29,643 nucleotides of DNA, taken from the IMG/VR virus record IMGVR_UViG_3300046454_000230, positions 1 through 29,643 of that record; one strand, given 5' to 3'. Positions 11,333 through 20,649 of this stretch are shown piece by piece. The first letter of the stretch is position 1. Every line of letters begins with the position of its first letter. A program made the translations under genes and the position numbers. The notes beneath the pieces are model-generated. The model did not search any database. It was not told the origin of the DNA and saw only the letters and a program-made list of their open reading frames with translations. The stretch is from a virus.

Positions 11333-11722
11333 ATGTCCAAGCATATGTCTGAAGATACAGACGAAGAACAGCGGCCCGAACATCTGTTCAAAGCCGGCCA
11401 GTCTGGAAACCCGCTCGGTCGTCCAAAGGGCGCGCGCAATAAGCTCGGGGAACAGTTCATCTCCGACCTCTACGACGACTGGCAGAAGCACGGCGTCGAG
11501 ACGCTGGCAATTGTCCGCGCAGAGAAGCCCGATCAATACCTCAAGGTCGTTGCATCGATCCTGCCGAAGGATCTCAACGTCAACATCAACCAGATGGACG
11601 ATTTGACGGATGACCAGCTTATCCAGCGAATCCGATCTCTCGACGCCGCTATCAGACCTTTCCTTGATTCTCAAGGAGCAAGCGAAACTGATGGCGGAGC
11701 TCGACAGACGCAAACGCACTAA
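11333..11722 (+). CDS. Terminase small subunit-like (DUF5681) protein
   Basis: A 129-residue protein. Residues about 18-36 hold FKAGQSGNPLGRPKGARNKL, the DUF5681 signature that precedes terminase genes in many alphaproteobacterial phages. The middle is helical and the Asp-rich stretch near residue 85 is typical (QMDDLTDDQLIQRIRSLD). Small terminases bind the packaging site and hand DNA to the large subunit. ATG 11345 is an alternative start. The last third overlaps the upstream-extended large terminase frame. Confidence 0.65.
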   Translation: MSKHMSEDTDEEQRPEHLFKAGQSGNPLGRPKGARNKLGEQFISDLYDDWQKHGVETLAIVRAEKPDQYLKVVASILPKDLNVNINQMDDLTDDQLIQRIRSLDAAIRPFLDSQGASETDGGARQTQTH

Positions 11723-13067
11723 TATCCTCTCGGCTTACAAGCCATATCCGAAGCAGAAGGAATTTCACGCAGCCGGGGCGAAGTTTCGCGAACGGCTGTT
11801 CATGGCAGGCAACCAGCTCGGCAAGACGCTGAGTGGTGCGGCCGAAATGTCCTACCATCTAACGGGTAAGTATCCCGACGATTGGGAAGGCCACAGGTTT
11901 GACAAGGCGATCATCGCGCTTGCCGGCTCTGAATCCTACGAACTGACGAGAGACGGCACTCAGCGCCTGCTTGTCGGCCCGCCAATGAACGAAGAGGAAT
12001 GGGGCACTGGCTACATTCCGAAGAACGACATCGTTTCGTATACCCGGCGTTCTGGTGTTTCCGGTGCGCTGGATTCGATTACTGTCCGTCATGTATCGGG
12101 TGGCGCTTCGACGCTGCTGTTCAAGGCATACGAGCAGGGTCGTGGTAAATGGCAGGCAAACACTGTTCATTACGTCTGGTTCGATGAAGAGCCGCCGGAA
12201 GACGTCTATTTCGAGGGCATAACCAGAACCAATGCGACAGGCGGTTTGATCGCCGTCACCTTCACGCCGCTGAAGGGCATGAGTTCGGTTGTCGCCAGAT
12301 ACATCCTGGAGCATTCGGAAGACCGCACAGTCGTCACTATGACGATTGATGACGCGGATCATTATACGCCGGAAGAGCGGCGCAAGATCATTGCCAGTTA
12401 TCCAGCGCATGAGCGTGAAGCTAGAACACGCGGCATTCCGTCGCTAGGTTCCGGGCGCATCTTTCCGGTTCTGGAAGAAAACATCGTCATCGACCCGATC
12501 GATATCCCAAAGCACTGGGCGCAGCTCGGCGGTCTCGACTTCGGTTGGGATCATCCGACAGCCGGCGTGAGAATAGCCTGGGATCGCGACGACGACATTA
12601 TCTACATCACGCGCGACTATCGCCAGCGTGAAGCAACCCCGGTCATTCATGCCGCTGCTTTGAAGCCTTGGGATAAATGGCTTCCCTGGTCATGGCCACA
12701 TGACGGCCTGCAGCATGACAAGACCAGCGGCGATCAGCTGGCCGTTCAATACCGTGAACTGGAACTGAACCTTCTCTGGGAGCGAGCAACGTTCGAGGAT
12801 GGTTCAAACGGCGTCGAGGCCGGTGTCTTGGATATGCTGACACGGATGCAGACCGGAAGACTGAAAGTGTTTCGGACCTGCATCTACTGGCTTGAGGAAT
12901 TCAGGCTCTATCACCGCGTAGATGGAAAGATCGTCAAGGAACGCGACGACGTGATCTCCGCTTCTCGCTACGCAATCATGATGAAGCGCTACGCCGAATG
13001 CCCTCCTGTCGAAAAGGGGCGGTATCGCGCCGTCAACAGCAGTTCACAATCTTGGATGGCAGGGTAA
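11610..13067 (+). CDS. Terminase large subunit (P22 gp2-like)
   Basis: A 485-residue DNA-packaging motor. Walker A is AGNQLGKT (66-73); Walker B is VHYVWFDEE (186-194), with the catalytic Glu after the Asp. The nuclease half includes GGLDFGWDHPTA and the closing DDVISASRYAIM with its conserved Asp. This order (ATPase then RNase H-like nuclease) is that of all large terminases. ATG 11610 gives an N-terminus with the expected helix (LILKEQAKLMAELDRRKRTN), but overlaps the small subunit by 113 bp; ATG 11691 (458 residues) avoids this and has AAGGAG rather far upstream. Confidence 0.9.
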   Translation: MTSLSSESDLSTPLSDLSLILKEQAKLMAELDRRKRTNILSAYKPYPKQKEFHAAGAKFRERLFMAGNQLGKTLSGAAEMSYHLTGKYPDDWEGHRFDKAIIALAGSESYELTRDGTQRLLVGPPMNEEEWGTGYIPKNDIVSYTRRSGVSGALDSITVRHVSGGASTLLFKAYEQGRGKWQANTVHYVWFDEEPPEDVYFEGITRTNATGGLIAVTFTPLKGMSSVVARYILEHSEDRTVVTMTIDDADHYTPEERRKIIASYPAHEREARTRGIPSLGSGRIFPVLEENIVIDPIDIPKHWAQLGGLDFGWDHPTAGVRIAWDRDDDIIYITRDYRQREATPVIHAAALKPWDKWLPWSWPHDGLQHDKTSGDQLAVQYRELELNLLWERATFEDGSNGVEAGVLDMLTRMQTGRLKVFRTCIYWLEEFRLYHRVDGKIVKERDDVISASRYAIMMKRYAECPPVEKGRYRAVNSSSQSWMAG

Positions 13068-13075
13068 ACCAATAG

Positions 13076-15136
13076 ATGGCTGACACCACGACATCCACCG
13101 TCGATACCAACGTGAACATTGACGAGCAGACTCGTAAATTTATCGTATGGTTTAAGGAAGATATCCCGCACGTTCTGGATTGGCGCAAGGAAGCCCGCGA
13201 GGATTTCCTGTTCTACGCCAACGACCAATGGAGCGAAGACGACAAGAAGCAGTTGCGTTTGCAGGGCCGACCGGCAATGACGTTCAATCGCATTGCACCG
13301 CTGGTCAACGCCGTGACAGGCTCGGAGATCAACAATCGCCGGGAAGTCCGCTATATCCCGCGTGAAGAGGGTGACTCGCTTCCTGACGAAATGCTGACAT
13401 CGGCCGGCGAATGGTTCCGCGATATCGCCAACGCCGAGGACGAGGAATCAGACGCCTTTGCCGATACCGTAATCGGTGGCATGGGTTGGACGGACACAAG
13501 GCTTGATTTCGAATCCGAGCCTGATGGCGCACCGCTGGTTGCTCGTCTCGATCCGTTCAAGATGGTCTGGAGCTCCGGCACCAAGCCGAACCTCGAAGAC
13601 AGCGAGCGGATGTTCTTCCTCGATGAGAAGCCGCTTGCCGAAGCCGAGCAGATGTTCCCGGACGCCAATCCTGAGGATCTGCATGCGGACTGGGCAACGA
13701 CGCTGATGCTCGATCCGAAGACACCGCATGACCAGACGCGCGCCGATCATTATGAAGGTGGCCAGAACGATCTGGTTGACAAGTATTCGCGTCGTACCTG
13801 CACGATTGTCGAATGCCGCTGGCTTGAGCGCGTTCCGTTCATGCGCGGTCCCGATATCGCCAATCCAGGCAAGATGCGGGAATATCATCCGAAGCAGGTC
13901 GAGCTTATCCAGCAGAACATTCCAGGCTTCAAGGCAGTTCGCCAATACAAGAAGGTCGTCAAGCGCGCCTTCATCGGCCGCATCCTGCTTGCACCGATCG
14001 ATAGCCCGGCTGTTCCTGATGGTCTGATCGGCTGGGAATGCATCACCGGCTATCAGGACAAGATCAAGAACCAGTTCTATGGTGTTGTGCGGCCGACCAA
14101 GGACCCACAGCGCTGGTCGAACAAGTATTTCTCTCAGGTCATGTACATCTTGAACTCGAAGGCCAAGGGCGGCGTCATGGCCGAACGCGGGTCATTCTTT
14201 GAGAACGACCTGGAAGCGCAGGAAAGCTGGGCCAAGAGCGACACGATCACATGGCTGAAGTCCGGCGCTCTGTCCGGGCAATCCCCGAAGGTGCAGCCGA
14301 AGCCTGAGGCGCAGTTTCCGGCCGGTTTCTGGACATTGTTCGAGGAAACCAAGGAAGCCATCAACCAGGTCACCGGTCTTTCGCCTGAATTCATAGGCAC
14401 GCGCGAGGTCGATCAGGCTGGCGTGTTGGAATACCAGCGCAAGCAATCGAGTTTGAGCCTTCTCGCACCGTTGTTCAACAGCCTTCGCCGCTATCGCAAG
14501 CGCCAGGGCCGGATCATGCTCTACCTGATCCAGAACTATCTGGCTGATGGCCGTCTGGTCCGCATCGTCGGCAAGGACAACGAGCAGTATGTCCCGCTGA
14601 TGAAGGAGAAGATCGCCAACATCGAATACGACATCATCGTGGACGACGCGCCGAACAGCCCGAACGAGAAGGACAGGACATGGTCCATCCTTCAAAGCAT
14701 GCTGCCGCTGATTCAGGGCCTCATGCCTCCGGGTGCTCTGTCCCCTGATGTCGTCTTCCAGATTCTGCAGAGTTCGCCGCTTCCGGCCTCGTTGGTGTCG
14801 AATATCAAGAACGCCTACATGGCCAACATGCAGCAGCAGGCTCAACAACCGCCACAGCCGACGCACGAGGATATCAAGACACAGGCCCTCGCGCAGCAGT
14901 CGCAGATCAAGATCCAGGGCCAGCAGGCCGATTTGCAGACCAAACAGCAAGGCGCTGCCGTCGATCAGCAGAGCAAGGCAATCGATCTCTACATGGAACA
15001 GCAGAAGGCTGCGGTCGATCAGCAGAACATGCAGTTCCAGCAGTCTCTCGATTTGCAGAAGATGGCTTTGCAGGAACGTCAGATGACGATTGCGGCTCAA
15101 AGGGCAGAAACGCTGCAGACCAAGGCTGCGAAATAA
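13076..15136 (+). CDS. Portal protein, P22 gp1-like
   Basis: A 686-residue portal. The N-terminal part has the P22-type pattern (REDFLFYANDQWSEDDKKQL, QGRPAMTFNRIAPLVNAVTG), followed by the wing and stem region with FIGTREVDQAGVLEYQRKQS, and a Gln-rich coiled coil at about residues 585-680 like the long P22 barrel. The dodecamer forms the DNA entry vertex, binds terminase during packaging and the tail later. Starts 8 bp after the terminase stop. Length is close to P22 gp1. Confidence 0.9.
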   Translation: MADTTTSTVDTNVNIDEQTRKFIVWFKEDIPHVLDWRKEAREDFLFYANDQWSEDDKKQLRLQGRPAMTFNRIAPLVNAVTGSEINNRREVRYIPREEGDSLPDEMLTSAGEWFRDIANAEDEESDAFADTVIGGMGWTDTRLDFESEPDGAPLVARLDPFKMVWSSGTKPNLEDSERMFFLDEKPLAEAEQMFPDANPEDLHADWATTLMLDPKTPHDQTRADHYEGGQNDLVDKYSRRTCTIVECRWLERVPFMRGPDIANPGKMREYHPKQVELIQQNIPGFKAVRQYKKVVKRAFIGRILLAPIDSPAVPDGLIGWECITGYQDKIKNQFYGVVRPTKDPQRWSNKYFSQVMYILNSKAKGGVMAERGSFFENDLEAQESWAKSDTITWLKSGALSGQSPKVQPKPEAQFPAGFWTLFEETKEAINQVTGLSPEFIGTREVDQAGVLEYQRKQSSLSLLAPLFNSLRRYRKRQGRIMLYLIQNYLADGRLVRIVGKDNEQYVPLMKEKIANIEYDIIVDDAPNSPNEKDRTWSILQSMLPLIQGLMPPGALSPDVVFQILQSSPLPASLVSNIKNAYMANMQQQAQQPPQPTHEDIKTQALAQQSQIKIQGQQADLQTKQQGAAVDQQSKAIDLYMEQQKAAVDQQNMQFQQSLDLQKMALQERQMTIAAQRAETLQTKAAK

Positions 15137-15138
15137 TC

Positions 15139-15450
15139 ATGGACATCGAAGAAATCCGCCGATCCCAAGATATTCTGAGGAAGATGAGGGAGGCCGCGAT
15201 GCGCCAACCGTGGGCTTTCCGACAACGTACTGAAGCGGAAATAGCCGAGGCAAATGGCCGATGGGCCGCAATGGAAGCGGAACAAGCAGCTATCAAGGAT
15301 CGGTACGCTCCTGAACTTTGGACGGCTGCGGAAGCTGCATACGAACGGGTCGAACATGGTCCAGATGGGCCTCCCGAGACTCCGCACAACGAAATCGTCG
15401 CCATCATTGCCGACGCCATGGAAGCTTGGCGTTCAAATCCCACCGTCTAG
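15139..15450 (+). CDS. Hypothetical protein between portal and scaffold
   Basis: A 103-residue helical, Ala/Glu-rich protein starting 2 bp after the portal stop. It is rich in Trp and Arg (RQPWAFRQRTEAEIAEANGR) and ends with a helix (NEIVAIIADAMEAWRS). No family recognised; a small assembly factor is suggested by position only. Confidence 0.65.
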   Translation: MDIEEIRRSQDILRKMREAAMRQPWAFRQRTEAEIAEANGRWAAMEAEQAAIKDRYAPELWTAAEAAYERVEHGPDGPPETPHNEIVAIIADAMEAWRSNPTV

Positions 15451-15515
15451 GTGGTTTCGGTTGCTCATGCCGTTCATGAGTTTCGTCAGTCCACGATACG
15501 GACAGTTGAGGTCAC

Positions 15516-16460
15516 ATGAGCGTAGCACCAGACGTATTGACGCCGGAAGAGACAGCGTTCTTCGACAGTCGCGGCGAGAAAGATATCCCGGCAGAAGTTT
15601 CTACAGAAACCCCTGTCGTTGTCACAGACGCGCCGGCCACTGAGGAAATTGCTGGCCAGATCCGCGACGAGAAGGGCAAATTCGTTCCTCACCAGGCGCT
15701 CCATGCCGAGCGTGAGGAGCACAAGAAGACCAAGGCGCAGCTTGAGGAGTTCGGGCGCAAGTTCGCCGTCTCCGAGGACCGTTGGAATACCCTGCTGCAG
15801 CTCAACAAGCAGGAAGAAAAGCCCGCCGTTGCGCCTCCAGACCCGGAAACCGACATCTTCGGCTATGTCAAATGGCAGAAAGATCAGCTCGACGGTCTGC
15901 AGAAGACCATTTCCGAGCGCGACAAGGCCACGCAGGAGCAGCAACAGGCTTCACAGCAGGAACAGGCCATCTGGGGCGCATGGGAAAGCTCGGCCAAGTC
16001 CTACGCCGCAGAGAACGCCGATTTCGGCAACGCGGCGCAATGGCTGTCCGACTACCGCATGAAGCAGCTTGAGGCGATCGGCATTGTCGATCCTCGCATG
16101 GCTGACCCGGCGGCACGAAACCAGCAGATCAACGCCGAACTTCGCAATATCATCCTGTCGGCTCGCGAGCAGAACGCCAACCCGGCCGAACTCGTGTTCA
16201 AGCTGGCCAAGGGCTACGGCTATAACGGCAAAGCTGAACCAGCAGCCGAGGTAATCGACCCGAACGCCGCGCTTGGCGAGAAGATCGACCAGCTTGGCAA
16301 GGCCATCAGCCAGTCAAAGACCATGACGGCAACCGCCGGCAAGGCTGCGGCTGAACCCAACAGCGCAGAAGCGCTCCTCAATATGTCGGATGCTGAATTC
16401 GGCGTGTGGTTGAAGACCCCGGCAAACGCCAAGCTCTTCAAGCAAATGCAGGGTGGCTAA
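15516..16460 (+). CDS. Scaffolding-type protein
   Basis: A 314-residue, highly charged and mainly helical protein with acidic N-terminus and coiled-coil centre (HAEREEHKKTKAQLEEFGRK, about 63-82; QKTISERDKATQEQQQASQQ, about 129-148). It ends in a small helical tail with LKTPANAKLFKQM. Position between portal and capsid, composition and helix content fit a P22 gp8-like scaffold that guides procapsid assembly and leaves the head. No sequence motif proves it. Confidence 0.7.
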   Translation: MSVAPDVLTPEETAFFDSRGEKDIPAEVSTETPVVVTDAPATEEIAGQIRDEKGKFVPHQALHAEREEHKKTKAQLEEFGRKFAVSEDRWNTLLQLNKQEEKPAVAPPDPETDIFGYVKWQKDQLDGLQKTISERDKATQEQQQASQQEQAIWGAWESSAKSYAAENADFGNAAQWLSDYRMKQLEAIGIVDPRMADPAARNQQINAELRNIILSAREQNANPAELVFKLAKGYGYNGKAEPAAEVIDPNAALGEKIDQLGKAISQSKTMTATAGKAAAEPNSAEALLNMSDAEFGVWLKTPANAKLFKQMQGG

Positions 16461-16620
16461 TCGCCCTTCTGGAATGAACCGATCGGCAGCCGGTCTTGCT
16501 GTCTTCGCTTTGTTGAGCGTCATCAACACCTTCGACGCCTAGGTTAAATCGTCTTCGTGCGCCTGCTGACGTTACCGCAAGCAAATCACCCAGATATCCA
16601 CACATACAGAGGAGCCTCAA

Positions 16621-17709
16621 ATGGCTACTACTAGTTATGGCGTGAATGATGCGCTTGCGGTAAAACTCTGGAGCAAGAAACTTGCGGTTGAAGTCTCGAA
16701 GGCCACCGCGATTGCTCCCCTGATCGGCACCGACTCGAACAGCATCATTCAGCTCAAGGACGAAACCTCCAAGAGTGCAGGCGATGCGATCACGTTCGGT
16801 CTTCGTCGTCAGCTCGTCGGCGATGGCGTGACGGAAAACCAGGTCTTGCAGGGCAATGAAGAAGCGCTCAGCACGTTCTCGGACAAGCTCACCATCAACG
16901 AACTTGACCATGCCGTCCGTGTCAAGAATGGCCAGACGATCGACGCACAGCGCGTTCCGTTCGACCTTCGCGACGAAGCAACGGCCGGCCTTGCCGATTG
17001 GTATGGCGATCGCATGTCGCTTGCCTTTTTTATGCAAGTAGGCGGCTATACGGCTACGACCATCAACTTCGAAGGTCGTGTCATCACCATCAAGCCGGTG
17101 CATTACCTGTTCAACCAGCCGACTGCACCGACCCAGGTTGTCCGTCCGAACGCTCGGGCGAACGATGAAAGCCTGATCTCGACTGACATTTTCAACCTGA
17201 CCCTGATCGATACAGCGGTAGAGCGCGCCAAGCTCTCGAACCCGCGCCTTCGTCCGGTAATGGTTGATGGCCAGAAGAAATGGGTGATGTACATCCACCC
17301 ATCGCAGACGACCGACCTTCGCACGTCCACGTCAACTGGTCAGTGGCTGGACATCCAGAAGGCCGTCTACCAGGGGTCCAAGCAGAACAACCCGATCTAT
17401 GACGGGTCGCTCGGCGAGTACAATAACGTCGTCCTGCGTGAAGCAGAACATGTCGTTACTGGCGTGAACTCCTCCACCGCTGCGCAGATCACCACGGTTC
17501 GCCGTGCTGTCCTGCTCGGTGCCCAGTCGGCAGTATGCGGCTTTGGTATTGATCGCTCTGCGAGCAAGTACAAGACCGTTGAGGAACTGTTCGACTACCA
17601 GCGCGAACTCGGCGTCTCGGTCCAGACCGTTCTCGGCATGAAGAAGACTGTGTTCAACAGTGCTGACTTCGGCTGCGTCGTGGTTTCGACCTACGCTGCT
17701 GCTCACTAA
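16621..17709 (+). CDS. Major capsid protein, N4-gp56/DUF4043 type
   Basis: A 362-residue capsid protein. The N-terminal pattern is that of the N4-gp56/DUF4043 capsid family: YGVNDALAVKLWSKKLAVEV, SIIQLKDETSKSAGDAITFG, then VLQGNEEALSTFSDKLTIN and VPFDLRDEATAGLADWYGDR. The HK97 fold is expected. GAGGAG lies 6 bases before the ATG. Strong codon preference fits high expression. The 160-bp gap upstream (16461-16620) holds no gene and no promoter that I can support. The combination with a P22-type portal is common in alphaproteobacterial podoviruses. Confidence 0.85.
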   Translation: MATTSYGVNDALAVKLWSKKLAVEVSKATAIAPLIGTDSNSIIQLKDETSKSAGDAITFGLRRQLVGDGVTENQVLQGNEEALSTFSDKLTINELDHAVRVKNGQTIDAQRVPFDLRDEATAGLADWYGDRMSLAFFMQVGGYTATTINFEGRVITIKPVHYLFNQPTAPTQVVRPNARANDESLISTDIFNLTLIDTAVERAKLSNPRLRPVMVDGQKKWVMYIHPSQTTDLRTSTSTGQWLDIQKAVYQGSKQNNPIYDGSLGEYNNVVLREAEHVVTGVNSSTAAQITTVRRAVLLGAQSAVCGFGIDRSASKYKTVEELFDYQRELGVSVQTVLGMKKTVFNSADFGCVVVSTYAAAH

Positions 17710-17721
17710 GGAGGGCTGACC

Positions 17722-18129
17722 ATGACGACCAATACGCTTCAGACTTTCCCGTCTGCCCGCCACAACGCGATCAACCAGGTCAACTATCTCAGGGCCAACG
17801 TCGTGTTTGGCGCTGCCAACGGTGTCGCTGTCGTTCTGGGAGCAATCCCGGCCGGCTCGATCATCCTCAAGGCAATGTCCGGTGTCCAGGTCAATACCGT
17901 CTTCAACGCCGGTACCCTGAACACGCTCGATGTCGGCTCGGCTGCTACCGGCACGCTGTTCTCGGCTGCCGGCTCGCTGACGGCTCTGGCATTCGTACCG
18001 CTCAATGCGGCTACGGGTGTCTTCCGGGTCGCCTCCGATACGGTGATCACCTTCACGCCGAACCTCACCGGTACGGCGGCAACAACCGGCGATGCGGATG
18101 TCTTCATCGCCTACATCGAAAACATCTGA
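17722..18129 (+). CDS. Capsid decoration or stabilising protein (probable)
   Basis: A 135-residue, Ala/Thr/Gly-rich, beta-strand-dominated protein directly after the capsid gene (AGSIILKAMSGVQVNTVFN, ending ADVFIAYIEN). It has the composition and position of the small head proteins that accompany N4-gp56-type capsids. Not similar by eye to any protein with known structure. GGAGGG is 8 bases before the ATG. Confidence 0.6.
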   Translation: MTTNTLQTFPSARHNAINQVNYLRANVVFGAANGVAVVLGAIPAGSIILKAMSGVQVNTVFNAGTLNTLDVGSAATGTLFSAAGSLTALAFVPLNAATGVFRVASDTVITFTPNLTGTAATTGDADVFIAYIENI

Positions 18130-18136
18130 CCGGGCA

Positions 18137-18160
18137 GGGCGGGGAGAAATCTCCGCCCTT
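18137..18160 (+). terminator. Intrinsic terminator or attenuator after the head genes
   Basis: GGGCGGGGA (18137-18145) pairs with TCTCCGCCC (18150-18158, one G-T pair) over a GAAA tetraloop; two to four T follow. A stable hairpin with a short T-run, it may reduce but not stop read-through into tail genes, giving a high capsid level. Confidence 0.5.
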
Positions 18161-18178
18161 TCCATCTGAGGAGCATGC

Positions 18179-18397
18179 ATGGCCAACAGTTACTACGACG
18201 ATGTCGATTGGACATTGCTTTCCTTTGACGACCCGAAGCCGAAACTGTCGGTCGTCCTCCCATCCGGCAAGACCTACAGCGCAGAAGGCCCAGATTATCG
18301 GCCTCAGAAAGGCGTCTGCCCGAAGTGCGGAAAGCACGTCGGAAAAGGCAGCTACATCCACATAAAGGCCTGCAATGGACATTCTGACCAAGCTTAG
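18179..18397 (+). CDS. Small zinc-finger-like protein
   Basis: A 72-residue protein. CPKC (47-50) and HIKACNGH (61-68) make a likely C2HC zinc finger. The N-terminal half is acidic and beta-like. GAGGAG lies upstream of the ATG. Location among structural genes suggests a small assembly protein. The 3' end overlaps the next gene by 23 bp. Confidence 0.6.
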   Translation: MANSYYDDVDWTLLSFDDPKPKLSVVLPSGKTYSAEGPDYRPQKGVCPKCGKHVGKGSYIHIKACNGHSDQA

Positions 18398-18545
18398 CGA
18401 GCTCGGCTTCACCAATGCCACGCTTCTTGATGAGAAGCAGGGGCTATGCCGCATCATGACCAGCAATGGCTGGACGTATCAGCGCTTTGACGATGAAGCC
18501 AGCGTCGATGTCTGGGCACGTGACCATAAGCCGGAGGGCCAATAA
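18375..18545 (+). CDS. Small hypothetical protein
   Basis: A 56-residue protein (MDILTKLSELGFTNATLLDE, then NGWTYQRFDDEASVDVWAR), overlapping the end of the zinc-finger gene and linked to the next by TAATG. No family recognised. Confidence 0.55.
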   Translation: MDILTKLSELGFTNATLLDEKQGLCRIMTSNGWTYQRFDDEASVDVWARDHKPEGQ

Positions 18546-19189
18546 TGCCGACTTATGCTGACCTGCAGACGGCGATTGCCGACGATGTCGATGATACGAC
18601 TTTGGAATACAAGAACCAGATCAAGACGGCGATCCAGGCGGCGATCCGCTATTGCGAGCGCACGCCATACTATTTCAACCAGTCGCGCGACGTGACGTTC
18701 TCGACGGTATCCGGGCAGGCATTTTATGGTGCTGCGGCCAATGCCAACATTCCGACGCTGGTTCATATCGTCAGCGCATGGAGCGAGGACGCCTCCGGCC
18801 AGCGTTTTGAACTGAGATGGGCAAACGAGGACGATATCGAGCTTGTCTCGGATAACTCGGCCGCTCTGGGTGAACCCTATTGGTACACCTATTTCGCCCA
18901 GCAGGTGAGGCTTTACCCAATTCCGGGGGCGACGGTCTACACGATCCGCCTTCAGCTCGGGCCATACCGCCTTACGCCTGTCGTTCTCGATACCGACACC
19001 AATGCATGGTTCTCGGAAGCCTACGACATGATCAAGGCGCGCGCCAAGTACATCCTGGCCAAGGACACGCTGAAGGACGCCAACCTCGCTACCGAGGCGC
19101 TGAACGATTACGGCGACCAGGAAATCGCACTCTCGGGTGAAACGTCAAAGCGCATGAGCGGCGACACCATCCAGGCGACCAATTTCTGA
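18545..19189 (+). CDS. Head-tail adaptor protein (P22 gp4-like position)
   Basis: A 214-residue protein with the look of phage adaptor proteins: helical N-terminus (YADLQTAIADDVDDTTLEYK, then IQAAIRYCERTPYYF), a beta-rich centre (FSTVSGQAFY, RLYPIPGATVYTIRLQLGPY), and a helical end (EAYDMIKARAKYILAKDTL). It would join the portal ring and tail nozzle, closing the head after packaging. Linked by TAATG and TGATG overlaps. No lytic motif is seen, unlike P22 gp4. Confidence 0.7.
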   Translation: MPTYADLQTAIADDVDDTTLEYKNQIKTAIQAAIRYCERTPYYFNQSRDVTFSTVSGQAFYGAAANANIPTLVHIVSAWSEDASGQRFELRWANEDDIELVSDNSAALGEPYWYTYFAQQVRLYPIPGATVYTIRLQLGPYRLTPVVLDTDTNAWFSEAYDMIKARAKYILAKDTLKDANLATEALNDYGDQEIALSGETSKRMSGDTIQATNF

Positions 19190-20649
19190 TGACCACCTTC
19201 AATCTTGCCGAGTTCGGCCCTGACAGTGCGGACCTGAACAGCAACTTCACCGATGCGCTGAACAACGTATTGTGCGGTAGCGGCTTTTATCTGCCGGCTC
19301 CGCAGATCCAGGCATTGACCGCAGCACTGCCGACACAACCGACTGGCTGGCTGTCGGTTCGCTCGCTTGATGGGTCGATACGCTTCTTCGCCGGGACGTT
19401 CACCAAACTGTTCCTGCTCAACAATACGACGCTGGCATGGGATGACGTGTCGAAGACGGCAACGACATACAGTTCAACGCAGGATATCTCCTGGTCAATG
19501 ACGGCGTTCGGCAATTATGTCATTGCCGTCAACCAGAACGATAACCCGCAGGTCTACCAGATCGGCACCGACGTAAAATTCCGCGATCTGGGTGGCTCTC
19601 CTCCAAGAGCCGGCATTGTCAGGCAATGGGGTGATTTCGTCGCTCTGATGCGGCTGACCGGCAATCCGAACCGGGCGCAGTGGTCGGGTCTGAACAACGC
19701 GGAATTCTGGACACCGGGCTCGCAGAACAGCGATTTCCAGGACTTTCCAGACGGGGGTGTCGTTCAAGGCTCGACCGAGATGACCAATCCGATCATCTTC
19801 CTCGAAAGTGCCATTCAGTTGGGCACGTTCGTTCCGGGATCGGCTGAAGTCTTCACGTTTCGCAAGATCCAGGAGAAGCGCGGGGCAAAATCGCCAAAAT
19901 CGATCGCAACGCGCGGTAATCTTGGGTTTTTTGCCGATACGGGCGGGTTTTTCCAGATCGATTCCACCGGTCAAGTCACGCCAATCGGCTTTGAGCGCGT
20001 TGACCGGACGATTTTCACGCCGATGACGGCCTATTCTCAGTCAAGAATTATGGGCGCGATCGATCCATTCTATTCCCGCGTTTATTGGGCGCTCGATTAC
20101 GATGGCAACGGCGTTTATGACAAGATGCTGGTCTTTGACTGGCAGCTGTCGAAGTGGACGCAGATCGACATTGCCTGCTACGGGATATTCCCGTTCGCTA
20201 CCTCGGGATATACTCTCGACGGTCTCGACGCGGTCAGTTCCAGCCTCGACGCATTACCGTTCTCGCTGGATTCAGCGGTCTGGGATGGCGGCGCTCCGGT
20301 TCTTGGTGCGTTCATGTCCAACCTGAAGCTTGGGGCATTCTCCGGGACTCCTGCCGAGGCGACAGTGACCACGCAGGAAGTCGGCGACGTTACCGGCCAG
20401 ATGGCGCGCACGTCGAGCACCTATCCGCTCGTCAATACCAATCAGCTGTTCGTCTCCATCGGCATCAGGAACCGCCGTAGCGACAACGTCACGTGGCTTC
20501 CAGAACAGGCTCCTTCGTCCAATACCGGCCGTGTGAGAAAGCGTTCCAGAGCACGTTTTCACCGCATGAAGATCCGCATCATTGCCGGGGCAGTCTGGAG
20601 CTTCCTGAAGGGCATCGATGTCGACACATCCTCAGCAGGTGAACGATGA
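19189..20649 (+). CDS. Tail nozzle / packaged-DNA stabilising protein (P22 gp10-like)
   Basis: A 486-residue beta-rich protein, probably a beta-propeller like P22 gp10. Repeated strand blocks (WLSVRSLDGSIRFFAGT, TKLFLLNNTTLAWDDVS, YVIAVNQNDNPQVYQ) and a central IQEKRGAKSPKSIATRGNLG segment that I associate with this group. It would form the hexameric nozzle below the adaptor. The length matches gp10 (about 470). Overlaps both neighbours by one to four bases. Confidence 0.75.
   Translation: MTTFNLAEFGPDSADLNSNFTDALNNVLCGSGFYLPAPQIQALTAALPTQPTGWLSVRSLDGSIRFFAGTFTKLFLLNNTTLAWDDVSKTATTYSSTQDISWSMTAFGNYVIAVNQNDNPQVYQIGTDVKFRDLGGSPPRAGIVRQWGDFVALMRLTGNPNRAQWSGLNNAEFWTPGSQNSDFQDFPDGGVVQGSTEMTNPIIFLESAIQLGTFVPGSAEVFTFRKIQEKRGAKSPKSIATRGNLGFFADTGGFFQIDSTGQVTPIGFERVDRTIFTPMTAYSQSRIMGAIDPFYSRVYWALDYDGNGVYDKMLVFDWQLSKWTQIDIACYGIFPFATSGYTLDGLDAVSSSLDALPFSLDSAVWDGGAPVLGAFMSNLKLGAFSGTPAEATVTTQEVGDVTGQMARTSSTYPLVNTNQLFVSIGIRNRRSDNVTWLPEQAPSSNTGRVRKRSRARFHRMKIRIIAGAVWSFLKGIDVDTSSAGER

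Noticed and set aside
14192-15100. 302-codon minus-strand frame opposite the portal
   Set aside because: Leu/Arg/His-rich mirror of the Gln-rich portal C-terminus, with no motif and no ribosome site.
16438-17298. 286-codon minus-strand frame opposite the capsid gene
   Set aside because: Its composition follows the mirror of the strongly biased capsid codons, and the plus frame has clear capsid motifs. It is a shadow.
17332-18186. 284-codon minus-strand frame across capsid and decoration genes
   Set aside because: Asp/Arg-rich mirror of highly biased genes; no family pattern.
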